Source: Xylogone sp. PMI_703 (lineage: Eukaryota > Ascomycota > Leotiomycetes). Taken from it: a stretch of 64,000 nt of DNA. Each line of letters starts with the position of its first letter. Position 1 is the first letter of the stretch. The translations under genes were made by a program, and so were the position numbers. Below, in pieces: positions 55,001-64,000 of this stretch. The notes beneath the pieces are model-generated. The model searched no databases and had not been told where the DNA came from. It saw only the letters and a list, made by a program, of their open reading frames with translations. The stretch covers positions 1 to 64,000 of the forward strand of contig JAJTUQ010000018.1 in NCBI GenBank assembly GCA_021399445.1, read 5' to 3'.

Positions 55001-56495
55001 ATGTCATCGGGTCGCGAGTTAGATTTTGCACATCTCGAGCAACTCCTTCAAGAAGCCCGGACACAAATAGAAATAGAACGACAACGTGCGCAAGATGCCG
55101 ACAATAGAGCAGAATTAGAGCGAAAGCGTGCACAAGCGGCGGAAAAGAAAACGAGACGTACGACGTTCGAAGAATATATACGCAGCTGCCATGAGCTTCT
55201 TTCAAAACCACTCCGTATCCAAACAAACAAAAGCGTTAGCACGCAAGGCTCTGTCACCAATCCTAAGAATAAGCCGTGTCCAACTCTTTTGAAGCCTTGG
55301 GCAATTTTCCACTTTTAAAACAACAGCTCTTCGAAACGGTTTGCGAGTATATCTCTCCTGATGAAGAATGCTTCGGCTCGATCCAATACCAAGAGGAACT
55401 CGGACATGACCTCTGCGACCGACCACTCGCAGGTGAGAAGGACTTGGAGATATATCAGCGCTTGGCTATTGAGCGACCGGCGACTAATATAATCTCTCAC
55501 CTTCAAGGGATAAGGGAAGCCCCCCTATCAAAAATGGCGAAATCTAACACTCGAAACTGCTTACAGGGCGGGGCTCGACCACGACGCCATCTTGCGCCAA
55601 ATACCTATTGAGGAGAAGACCTTAACTCCTCCATCCTCGGTATTTCATGCGAGAATTCGTCCTCTGGAGCGGTCCTCGATCATGTTACGACCTAGAAGGT
55701 CGCGAAAAGCCAGGAACAGCTATGGTGAGTTAAATACAGTCATGTGTAGAGACTCTTAAAGTCCATCTCGCTCATCGAATGAAGCCTCAGACATTGAAAC
55801 GCCGAGCAAGCGGATTGTCCGTACAAGTCAGTCTGGTATCGGACAGATGCATCCCGTGAATTTTGCACGGACGACTAAAGAGGGTGATTTTCAGAGTTGA
55901 CAATACTGCACACAAGCCTGTCTACTAGGGCTTGTGCGGATGCGTTGTTTGGATGATGCTTGCCCAAACATCAATGCAAATCGTGCTCATAGCACCAGTA
56001 ACTACCATACCTTGCAGCAGGATTCCCTCATGAGGCTCATGCTAGGCCAACTCTACCAAGACCCTGAGAATGGATGTGAGCCGTTAGGGAAGCAAGGCTC
56101 TCGTGGTGCGCTGTTCAGATTATATGGATATACTTTTGTGGAAAAAGGGACCGTGACGGTATTCGAAACAAAGCTGAAGCATGAAAGCCTGGTCTACTAG
56201 CATCTAAATGGTCTTCAAGGCGAACTCATACCGGTCTACCTTGGCAACATCTCGCTCACACGGCCCTACTTTCTTGACTTTGGGGTCAGAATCGTTCACT
56301 TGTTGCTAGTGTCATGGGGAGGCGAGCAGGCACGCGCGGATAGGACAGGATTTATGTATAGAAATTGACAAAGCAGCGAAAAAGATTCTAGATTGCGGTG
56401 TGGAACATGGAGATGTGCGGCCAGCGAACGTGCTATAGAATTCTGAGGGAAGAAGCGTGATGCTGGTGGACTTTGAGCGCTCTAAATCTTAAGGC
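55001..56495 (+). pseudogene. Decayed kinase-like fungal gene with internal deletion
   Basis: ATG at 55001 (MSSGRELDFAHLEQLLQ), a coiled coil and TTFEEYIRSCHELLSKPL, QTNKSVSTQGSVTNPKNK. A one-base loss near 55300 shifts the frame to LLKQQLFETVCEYIS and LCDRPLAGEKDLEIYQRLA. After about 55600 come short blocks matching the later part of the same large family (QYCTQACLLGLV, DPENGCEPLGKQGSRGALF, YGYTFVEKGTV). The central several hundred residues are missing. Near 56390 a kinase-like motif survives (VEHGDVRPANVL, TAG, NSEG...LVDFERS), with TAG where TGG is expected. Clearly non-functional. Confidence 0.72.
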
Positions 56496-57099
56496 ATACG
56501 CCTATTATCCAGGATAAACCACTTAATCGGAAGTGGAAGCACCCCCACCTTTGGGACATTGCGCGGCGGCAGTCCTTATCAAATTATATTGACTTCACTG
56601 TTTCCGTGGAGGCTTCCTACTCGCGGTTCCAATAAGGGTGTGAACTTCGGAGCCTAAGCATCAGAGCTATTTTCAGATTTCCGGATTCAGAAATGGATTC
56701 TTCAACTCTTCTACAATTTGGGCTTTCCTTGATAAGGTCTAAGTTAATTAGTTATCTAATGTAACATTCACCCACAGGTTTAAGAACCAATATATTCGGT
56801 ACTAGTTTAGAAAGGTTTATAGTTACGGGTCTATCTTTCTTACTTTGTTCCGCTTCCTAGGCAAGCAATCTCCTCATCCACTTCGCAGATGTTGGGAGAA
56901 GAGAATTAGTATTGTTTACAACTGGCAACATTGATCCTGCAGACCCACGGCCTAATTTTGGCAGTGTCTTGCTTGACTTGACTTTCTATGGCGGAAAAAT
57001 AAGTCAGCTTACCCAAAGCACAGGTGTCGTGGAAGAGGGGTCTACGAGGGGTCTACGAGGTCAGCAATTAGATACTCCATTACTACTTGATACTTGTAC
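56496..57099. other. No gene seen
   Basis: A 68-codon ORF at 56912-57118 has no feature. AT-rich in its middle part. Confidence 0.35.
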
Positions 57100-57269
57100 G
57101 TCAGTGGTCCGTTATTGACTTTGTTCAAGATTTTACCCTGCAGTGGGATGCTCTCAAAGATCGACGTCAAGCACACACACCGGTCGGCATCTACCAAGTA
57201 CTGGATATGATTACGGCAAGGCCGAAGAACCCGCTGCCGTCCATAACACGGTCAATGATGAGGACCCCA

Positions 57270-58240
57270 ATCCGATGTTGACGAGGTAGTTGAGATGAGC
57301 TATGAGCTTTGCTTATAGACATCAATCTTGGTGAGGTACGTAGAAGACAGATCATGATGTCGATCGTCGACATTCGAGGATGAACATGGTCACAACGAAT
57401 CTATGACGATAGCCGGATCAAGAATACGACGTCGGCGATGGAGTTCTTTGTGCAGGTGAGGAAAGAGGTAGGTGACTATGACTAAGACGGCCGGTGGCCA
57501 ATGAAATAGTCTGTGAACTTCAAAACTGCCGTGAGAGTATCCATCTCTCAGTTGGCTGTGGAGCTGTTTCGTGTTCAGCAATACACCATGGCGAAACTAC
57601 CCGTTCAGCATCGATGACTTCGCCAAAATGGCGAGCTTGAGCACACGGCGTAAGGCTGGTATATGTTTTCAGATATTGAGTAATGCCCTCGACCTGAAAG
57701 TGGACTCATTACCCATAGCGCGTGCTTGGGGATCGGCATGGTGGCCTCCCACCATCCTCTCGAACACGTCAGTGTGCCAGTCACTAGAGGCTTAATTCTC
57801 AGCTTAGCTATCATGGCCCTAAGGATGCTGATGTGGTCATGGCATGACCCTAGGTGCGCCACGAGGACGGTGTCGCCGCCGTATCGAGCACTGGAACCTC
57901 TCCATCGCGTCTCAGATTGCATTGATTGGTTCCTCGGGCTATGCGGAGATCACCTAAATGCGCATGTCAATGACCGCAGCTCAACGCGTACCAAATATGC
58001 AAAGCTAGTCAATGTGCGCGACCAAAGGGCGACCATATAAGCCCTCATCTTTTCCCTTTGGCCAGCAACCAGCTTCCGCCGCCTTAATTTCTTTGACAGT
58101 CCTAGTTGAGTTACCCACCATGAGCGACTCTGAAGCAACCATTTACGACATAAGCAATAGCAAAACAGAGTCCGCTATCGTAGGCTCTCCAGTGGAAATA
58201 CCTTTGCCAAAGTTAACTGCACACAGTAAGTTATGATGAC
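57270..58240 (+). repeat. Diverged tandem repeat unit, copy 1
   Basis: It shares ordered blocks with 59470-60510: GTTCTTTGTGCAGGTGAGG, a GGTGACTA segment, ATCATGGCCCTAAGGATG-type, GTCGCCGCCG, TTGCATTGATTGGTT and CATATAAGC before a CT-rich leader. The blocks are spaced similarly in both units. It ends at the 58120 start codon. Confidence 0.6.
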
Positions 58241-58573
58241 TATCTCCAAATACCAGAAGACTTACTATTAGAGCTACCAGTAAGAGACGCCAAGGGGTAC
58301 AACGATCTTATCGCTTTCACGAACTCTATGCTAGCCGTATTATAGAAAAATATCAGCTTGTTGAAGCTAGGCTAAGCATAATGGAAAAGGAAGTTATTAC
58401 CTTGAGCAAGGTGGTTAATGAGATGAAAGAGGAGTGATGAAAGCCCTCAGAAGAGAAAGCGAAGTGAAGCTTCATGTGATGCAAGTGATAGCAAGTGTGT
58501 GCTTGTGGAAACTGATGAAGAACAGATTGTGGTGAAGATCAAAAGACGTCGAGATAATGATAATTGCAAATAG
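58120..58573 (+). pseudogene. Small coiled-coil gene, frame broken
   Basis: ATG at 58120 (MSDSEATIYDISNSKTES) follows a CATATAAG TATA-like box (58032) and a CT-rich leader. The frame ends at about 58236 next to GTAAGT. Downstream, another frame reads SYRFHELYASRIIEKYQLV and EARLSIMEKEVITLSKVV, a clear coiled coil, to a stop at 58437. A third frame then reads SDESPQKRKRSEASCDAS and KIKRRRDNDN, ending at 58573. The parts look like one protein (acidic N-terminus, coiled coil, basic tail) split by indels. No acceptor gives the right phase, so I do not call it intact. Confidence 0.5.
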
Positions 58574-58605
58574 CAAGAACTAAGCTTTGTCGAAACCCGA
58601 TTCAG

Positions 58606-58766
58606 TGGTGTTATGCAAAAGATGCAATTATGCAAGTTATGCAAAATAAGTAGATAGTATCCAATCAGTAACCAAAATTGAGCTGACATTGTCAAGCGAC
58701 TCTCTGACTGGACACAATCTACCTATTTTGCATAACTTGCATAATTGCATCTTTTGCATAACACCA
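58606..58766. repeat. 49-bp inverted repeat with 63-nt spacer
   Basis: The left arm 58606-58654 (TGGTGTTATGCAAAAG...) and right arm 58718-58766 (...CTTTTGCATAACACCA) match with a single mismatch. The arms themselves contain repeated TTATGCAA units. No clear target-site duplication and no ORF. It could be a fold-back element or a MITE. Confidence 0.88.
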
Positions 58767-59469
58767 TTTTCACCTGAAGGGATACGGTTCTTCTTACTGC
58801 TACTAACACATACCAAGATATTTACTACGCCTTGGGAGGGTTGATTTAAGTTGGGTGGATTGCGAGAGAGCGGATCCCGATGGAAAGCCCGAGGTAAAAT
58901 CATTTATTGGTTTCCGGTAGAGAACTAGGTAAAGACATAATTATTGGCTCTTTTTGGGAGTTCAGAAGGACACAAGATTTTATAAAATCTTGTCCTATTC
59001 ACAATGATTAGCTTCTCGGGAGCAGGATCATCAAAGGTGCGGATTCTATGGCTACATCTTACTAAATCCGCCAGCTAACCTTATGCTTCTCGGACAGCTC
59101 CCTACACAAAAGATGGATGGGGCACTGCGTGCCGGCAGCGGTGATCTATGCAGTCGAAAAGTAGCTGTGCTTAATGCTTTTTATACAAATTTTTCATCGA
59201 GATGTTTAAGTGGTAATCCCACCAGCACGGCAGGATGGATCTAGTTACTAGTGGAGTGAAGTTAGTAGGTAATGGGACCGACGCCAGCTACTTCATCCTC
59301 AGCCTCTAGATCAGCGGCACGAGCACACACGCCAGCTGGCATCAGCCCGTTCCTGGAGGTGACCACGGCCTTGACTTGTAGCGTGGACCTCACCATAACT
59401 CGATACAACACCTACTAGGAGGCCAAGGAATTCACTTACGCGCTATCGATACGCTGGTTGATGACGAGG
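58767..59469. other. No gene seen
   Basis: Unstructured sequence between the inverted repeat and the second tandem unit. Confidence 0.4.
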
Positions 59470-60510
59470 ATCTCAAGCAGGTTCCTGCTAAGGACGAGGT
59501 CGAGACTAAGATGAACTCATCAGCTTCGTCGACGGGATATCCCTGCTCGCAGCCGGGTGCATATCTATGGAAGCAGGTAAGGAGCGCCGCGAGCAGGTCG
59601 TGAAGTGTCGATAGTTGGAACCCTAGTGGATGGGGACAGCCGAGCTCATGTTGTCGACCGGCAGCTGGATCAAGGGGACGATGTTGGCGATGGAGTTCTT
59701 CGCGCAGGTGAGGAGGTGGGGGACTACAACTAAGCTAGCTACTGACCGACGAATGGCTCGTTGGATGTAGCCCATGGTGCTGTTCGTCAGGAACTTACAA
59801 AGCCGCCGTCAAGAGGCGTCCCTCGCCTAGCTGGACGGGCTCAGGATGGTCTCCGTGTCCATCTCCAGATCGATGACGTTGCCTATCACCGGGAGACATA
59901 TACCGGCGTTTCGCCGTACATGTCCAAGCCCGTACTCTCGGCGAAATCGTAATAGCTGATGCTGAACGTGTAGCTGGTCGAGGAGTGGGGGTGGAGGGGG
60001 TTGAAACCGTCCTCAGCGCCCTTGCGTCGCGCTGTCTGCGTCATGAGGAAGCCCACGACACCCACGACGCTTGCTTGGAGATCAATGCCGCGATGCTGGC
60101 GCTCTTGCCATCTTCTTCGATATCTTGAACATAGTCAGTGTGTCGGCCAGTTGGAACCCGAGAGACTCGATCCCCAGCTCATCATGATCTTAAAGATGTG
60201 TATGTGGATGTGGTTATGGCATGGCCCGAAATGGGCCGCGAGGATGATGCTGGTCATGTCGGAGTCGCCGCCGGTGCTACATCTTTGATCCCGGACGACG
60301 ATGAACATCCATTGCGTCGGCTCGGAGGCAAGTATGGAATGGCTAGGTTTGCATTGATTGGTGTTTTGGTTTTGGGGTCGTGCGCAGATCACTAGAACGC
60401 GATGTGCATGTGTACTGATATGCAAAGGTGGTCGGCGTGGGCGACCCAAGGGCCAGCATATAAGCAGCTCCTCCCCCTTCCTTCCTGCACTTGCTCCAAG
60501 GTCTAACACG
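59470..60510 (+). repeat. Diverged tandem repeat unit, copy 2
   Basis: Contains counterparts of copy 1 in the same order: GTTCTTCGCGCAGGTGAGG (59699), ATCATGATCTTAAAGATG (60181), GAGTCGCCGCCGG, TTGCATTGATTGGT and CATATAAGC (60459) with a CT-rich leader. The identity is patchy, so the duplication is old or strongly mutated. Confidence 0.6.
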
Positions 60511-60540
60511 ACTATCAGGAAATCACCTCATTAAGAATAG

Positions 60541-60894
60541 TCACGTTTACTCGGCCTAATCATCCTGACATGGATAATCCTACTCGGGCTCGCATTCGAG
60601 CTACCAGAACTCTTGTCTCTCTTTGCATGGCCCACGTCAGACGCTTTGGGACAAATCGCCCTAACTCTCGACACTGGAGAAAACTATGTCCATACCTGGA
60701 ACTGGCCTCGCCCATTCACGATTATCGAATACGGCCTACTTGTCCTCACTGTCGTAACCAGTGGCGTCAAGAAGCGCAAGCAACCATACGCTTATGGGCC
60801 GAAAATCCCTGCCTCCTGCCTAGGCCAGCAAACTATCAAATACATTGGCATTGCCCTCCTCATACCTGGGGTCCTCGCTAACCCTACTTGGTAA
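60541..60894 (+). CDS. Possible small multi-pass membrane protein
   Basis: An open frame without an initial ATG reads LLGLIILTWIILLGLAF, a helix, then a lumenal-type loop with NYVHTWNWPRPF, a second helix (IIEYGLLVLTVVTSGV), a Lys/Arg loop and a third helix (IKYIGIALLIPGVLA), ending at 60894. An overlapping frame starting at ATG 60570 lacks such features. Start or first exon not found; TATA-like box at 60459. Unknown family. Confidence 0.45.
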   Translation, partial: SRLLGLIILTWIILLGLAFELPELLSLFAWPTSDALGQIALTLDTGENYVHTWNWPRPFTIIEYGLLVLTVVTSGVKKRKQPYAYGPKIPASCLGQQTIKYIGIALLIPGVLANPTW

Positions 60895-61079
60895 AAAGAC
60901 TGAATCCAACGACCACTTGCTATGGAAGAAGATGGATCACCCACCATGAGCAACAGTCCTCATTAACGCTACATTGATGTTGAGTTCATTGTCAACCGAA
61001 AACATTCCGCTGGCCGCTGAGGGTCTGCGCCCTACTCACAGCCTGAACCTGGATGTCAAACTTTAAAACACGTACTTGG

Positions 61080-61470
61080 ACCTCAAGGCTGGCCAGCCTT
61101 TTGTCATTTTCTTCTTCGATATCTTGAAGGTACCCAGTGTGTCTGTCAGCGGAGCTTAAGGAGGCTCAATCCCCAGTCATCATGGTCCTGAACATGTTGG
61201 CATCGCCGCTCCTGCGGGTGCGGCATCTTAGCCTGAACAATGAACCTCTCCCCTCGCAGCCTCGAGGCCGAGGCCAGTATGGTAGAGTCAGGCTTACATT
61301 GATCGATTGGTTTCTCGGATCATGTGGGGATCACCCAGAACGGGATGTGCATCCTCCTTCCGTTGACTATTCTAGCTGAATAATCTACCATGAGCAGCTC
61401 TAGAAAAACTATATGCAATACCCTTCTGTGAAAATATCTTTGCCAGAGTTAATTACACATAGCGAGTTGT
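61080..61470 (+). repeat. Diverged tandem repeat unit, copy 3 (partial)
   Basis: ATCATGGTCCTGAACATG (61178), a GCATCGCCGCTCC segment, TTACATTGATCGATTGG, then ACCATGAGCAGCTCTAG followed by TATCTTTGCCAGAGTTAA. The last part matches the start of the 58120 gene (ACCATGAGCGACTCTG, ACCTTTGCCAAAGTTAA) with about 60 bases deleted. Confidence 0.6.
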
Positions 61471-62023
61471 GACTACCATCAATGAATTTACTTGATTAAA
61501 CCTTAAATACATTTTAGTGATTATTGTACCTCTAATTAATTACTAGATGTAACATCATGTATGCCTCATATAGAAGGCATAAGACCATATATATACGGCT
61601 TCCAAAGTTAGTGTCTGGTTGAGGGGTGCGTCCAGTTGTTGCATGAATGCTGGTAATCATAGAACAAATCAGCTGGAGCTCAATGCCACTTTGCTATTTT
61701 ATTATTAGATAATGATTTAATCAATGAGAGAAATCTGTGCAAGTCACACTGATAACCCTCTTCGCTCAGAGGTAAGAAATAAAATAAATTCAAGAGGGCA
61801 TTGGCTGGTAAACTTTATTTATCATTTCGAGAAAATATAAATCTGTATTTGACTTTCCCGCTTCCAAAATAGCTTTTTCAATATATTTTAACCGAGTCCT
61901 AAAAACCGAATTCGAAAGTTTCAGTCTAGAAGATATGTTTGATTTGAACTCAAGTTAAGTTTGTTTAAAAGCATCTAGTACACCTTACTATTCAAAAAGA
62001 ATAATAATTACTTTCCATTAAAC
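61471..62023. other. AT-rich upstream region of the MADS-like gene
   Basis: No ORF. It contains an ATATATATAC stretch near 61589. Confidence 0.4.
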
Positions 62024-62388
62024 ATGACTGTCAAAGAACGAAAGAGACGGAACGAAAAGTTCAGTAGAAGAAAAGATACCTTAATCAACAAGGCTCACCA
62101 GTTTGCGCGGCTTTGTGATGCCGATATATCACTTACCATCCGTAACCATAAAACTGGTCGTTTTTTCACCTATAATTCTATTGATTCTGAATCTTGGCCA
62201 CCATCTAAAGGAAAAATAGTAAGTTGTCCCCTTTGAATATTAAAAGTAGGATATTCAGAGAGATATAGCAACAATCGTATCTACTGCCAATTACCTTATA
62301 TCCCCGTGATTTAGAGGCTAAGCGGAAGAACTATATTCAGGACAGGATAAGGAATAAATTACAGGAAAAGAGGAAGGTGAATGAGTAG
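62024..62388 (+). CDS. Small MADS-box-like protein, two exons, 104 aa
   Basis: ATG at 62024 (MTVKERKRRNEKFSRRKD). Exon 1 62024-62218, intron 62219-62268 (GTAAGT, ATATAG), exon 2 62269-62388. Exon 1 resembles the DNA-binding half of a MADS (SRF-type) domain: basic helix RRNEKFSRRKDTLINKAHQF, then ARLCDADISLTI and a strand GRFFTYNS. It ends with SWPPS as in short fungal MADS-like accessory proteins. Exon 2 is basic and helical (LEAKRKNYIQDRIRNKLQE). Likely a nuclear DNA-binding protein, though shorter than Mcm1/RlmA-type regulators. Alternative: a non-functional derivative. Confidence 0.68.
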
Positions 62389-64000
62389 AAATGTTGCGGA
62401 CCTACAGGCCTGAGGCTATGTAACTCGGCTCGGCTGCACAGAGAGCCTAGAGACCACACGAGATCTGGGATCACGTAAGATGTTACATAAGCGGATTCCA
62501 TAGATCCAGGGAATTCATAAGTTTATAAAAACTTGTGTATTTGTCAAATTAGATAGGAGCCTCGTGCTTAACCTAAATTATAGTTTAGTATCATAAGTTA
62601 CTACTTATTGCACACCTACCATGAGAGGGATAACTAACTTACCTTGTCTACTCTTATTTCATTCTAAGTTGTACAACCTAGTGTGTACTATATACGTTGG
62701 TATATAAGGGGACTGTAAAAAGAACGGAATGACCTTATCATTTTAATTATTTGCATGTTTTAAGGTGGTGGATGAGATTACAAGATAATCATGAAACTCA
62801 AGGTTAGAATAGTATGATCTGAAAGTTAAAAAGTTAATTAGAAAATTATAATTAAAACAGATCTAACGGTTATACGTTGTAAAGTTAATTCTAAATTACA
62901 GAGATAATAACGTCCGTCCCTGTGTGCCGAACATCCCGCCGTGCCGAACAATTTGAAGGGTACTTTGACTTCAAGCATCTCAAACTTTGTGTATACTTCG
63001 ATATATATCATATTTTTGTTTAAATATTGTACTGTGACCACTTTTGAACACCCTAAACCTCTCTTAATCGGAAATTTATTTCTCATCGTCGCTGTCATGC
63101 CTGATTTACGGGGCACTCCTTTTTATTACAAAACAGAACTTTTTCCCTATTGCACTGAAATCGAGCTTTTATCACTCTTAGTATTTATAAAAGTATGCTA
63201 CCTAAGCCTCTAAACTTGACTATAACACTGGAATATCCTCATAAGCTTTGTGGCTGCTGTAACGCCCATATTCATACAAGTTTGCCACGCTGATCAGTAC
63301 CTCTAATCGAAGGGTTTCCTTTTCGGGACTAAGGCTAAGCCCATCTGTCTCGTACAGTATTATAATTACTAATAAATTTACTGTATATACATGCTATTTA
63401 CTTAATATACTGTATTTTCATAAAATGTGTAACAGTCTTCTAGGGAGTTCTACTACGAACTGCTACGTATCCTCTTTCGTTGCCCGGCTGTAGCCTCCTC
63501 CATCGTTGAGTTAGTGATGATCATTCCATGATCCTGTTCTTATCTCTATTACCATAATAAGTAATGACCAACCGCACCACTAAAGCCCTTGCAGAAACCA
63601 AGTTATTGGGAGAGTCTGTAAAATATAGCGCTATATTACGACATAAGAACATCCCTTGAAATTACTATTGTCGTGACCATGGACGACTGTCGAGAGAACA
63701 GAAGGCTCAGGGCTAACAGTAAAAAGTGCTCAAAACGCTTTTGGAACTAATGTATGAACTCGGAAATGCTATACAAATAAAGTATTCATTTTCACTGGCC
63801 TGCAGTAATGTACAATGAGGCCAAGGTTCGCAAGTCAGCCAAATCATTCATTCTAGGGAAGGGGGAGAAGAAAGTGATGAGTTATGTCGAGGAGGCATGA
63901 GCGAAACGTACTGTAAAACCGGCAAAATGGTAAGAGAAAACAGAGTCGCAAGTACAAAAGTGTTAAGCTTAAGGCCGATAGGTCAGAACCAGAGCTAGAA
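62389..64000. other. AT-rich terminal region without a confident gene
   Basis: Overlapping opposite frames at 62838-63213 lack domains. A tandem GTGCCGAACA pair at 62921-62950 is transposon-terminus-like. A weak copy of the GTGGCTGC element is at about 63248-63262. Nothing else recognised. Confidence 0.4.

Noticed and set aside
62838..63213. Opposite-strand ORFs as transposase remnants
   Set aside because: The GTGCCGAACA pair hints at a transposon end, but no inverted partner or transposase motif was found.
1..64000. tRNA or rRNA genes
   Set aside because: I did not find a cloverleaf-like A/B-box arrangement or rRNA-like sequence by eye; a covariance-model scan would be needed to exclude a tRNA.

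Overview
The window looks like an accessory, rearranged region of a filamentous ascomycete (Pezizomycotina, probably a Eurotiales-type mould). Evidence is the many 45-75 nt introns with GTAAGT-like donors, CTAAC/CTAAT branch sites and CAG/TAG acceptors, two fungal NLR-type receptors, a DUF7025/AAA ATPase, a FHA-kinase, C2H2 and MADS-like small proteins, and several lineage-typical unnamed fungal families. Most genes here are multi-exon. I rebuilt splice structures by eye, and exon sums were checked for divisibility by three where coordinates are given.

Layout. 0-4.8 kb: a four-helix membrane protein cut by the window edge (minus), a two-exon conserved fungal gene with a shifted C-terminus (plus), and a frameshifted member of a common fungal family (minus). 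5.1-9.35 kb: a HET-NACHT-WD40 receptor (plus) with one TAG in the third of about 12 near-identical WD repeats. 9.6-12 kb: fragments of a GNAT-type domain and a chromodomain/AT-hook gene. 12.7-17.3 kb: a nucleoside-phosphorylase-NACHT-ankyrin receptor (minus), with one TAA inside its roughly 20 ankyrin repeats. 18.7-26.2 kb: a broken C2H2 gene, several small unknown spliced genes, a 139-bp TA-flanked MITE, two unrelated small genes sharing a duplicated upstream region, and a five-exon gene of unknown family. 26.9-32.6 kb: two paralogues of one unknown family in inverted orientation, the left one decayed, flanking a convergent pair of conserved fungal genes. 33.6-41.8 kb: a broken gene, a coiled-coil gene, a 31-bp-arm hairpin, and a run of short co-oriented orphan genes. 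43.6-54 kb: FHA-kinase with divergent neighbour, mosaic gene relics, a small gene overlapping a five-exon gene tail to tail, and the AAA ATPase. 55-64 kb: a decayed kinase-like gene, three diverged tandem repeat units, a 49-bp inverted repeat and a MADS-like gene.

How it fits together. The receptors belong to families known in fungi for non-self recognition and incompatibility. The nonsense codons seen in repeat domains and relics are of the CpA-to-TpA type expected from repeat-induced point mutation (RIP), so the window appears to be a place where repeated and duplicated genes are generated and inactivated. Most small genes have no family I can name, and I have not assigned them functions.
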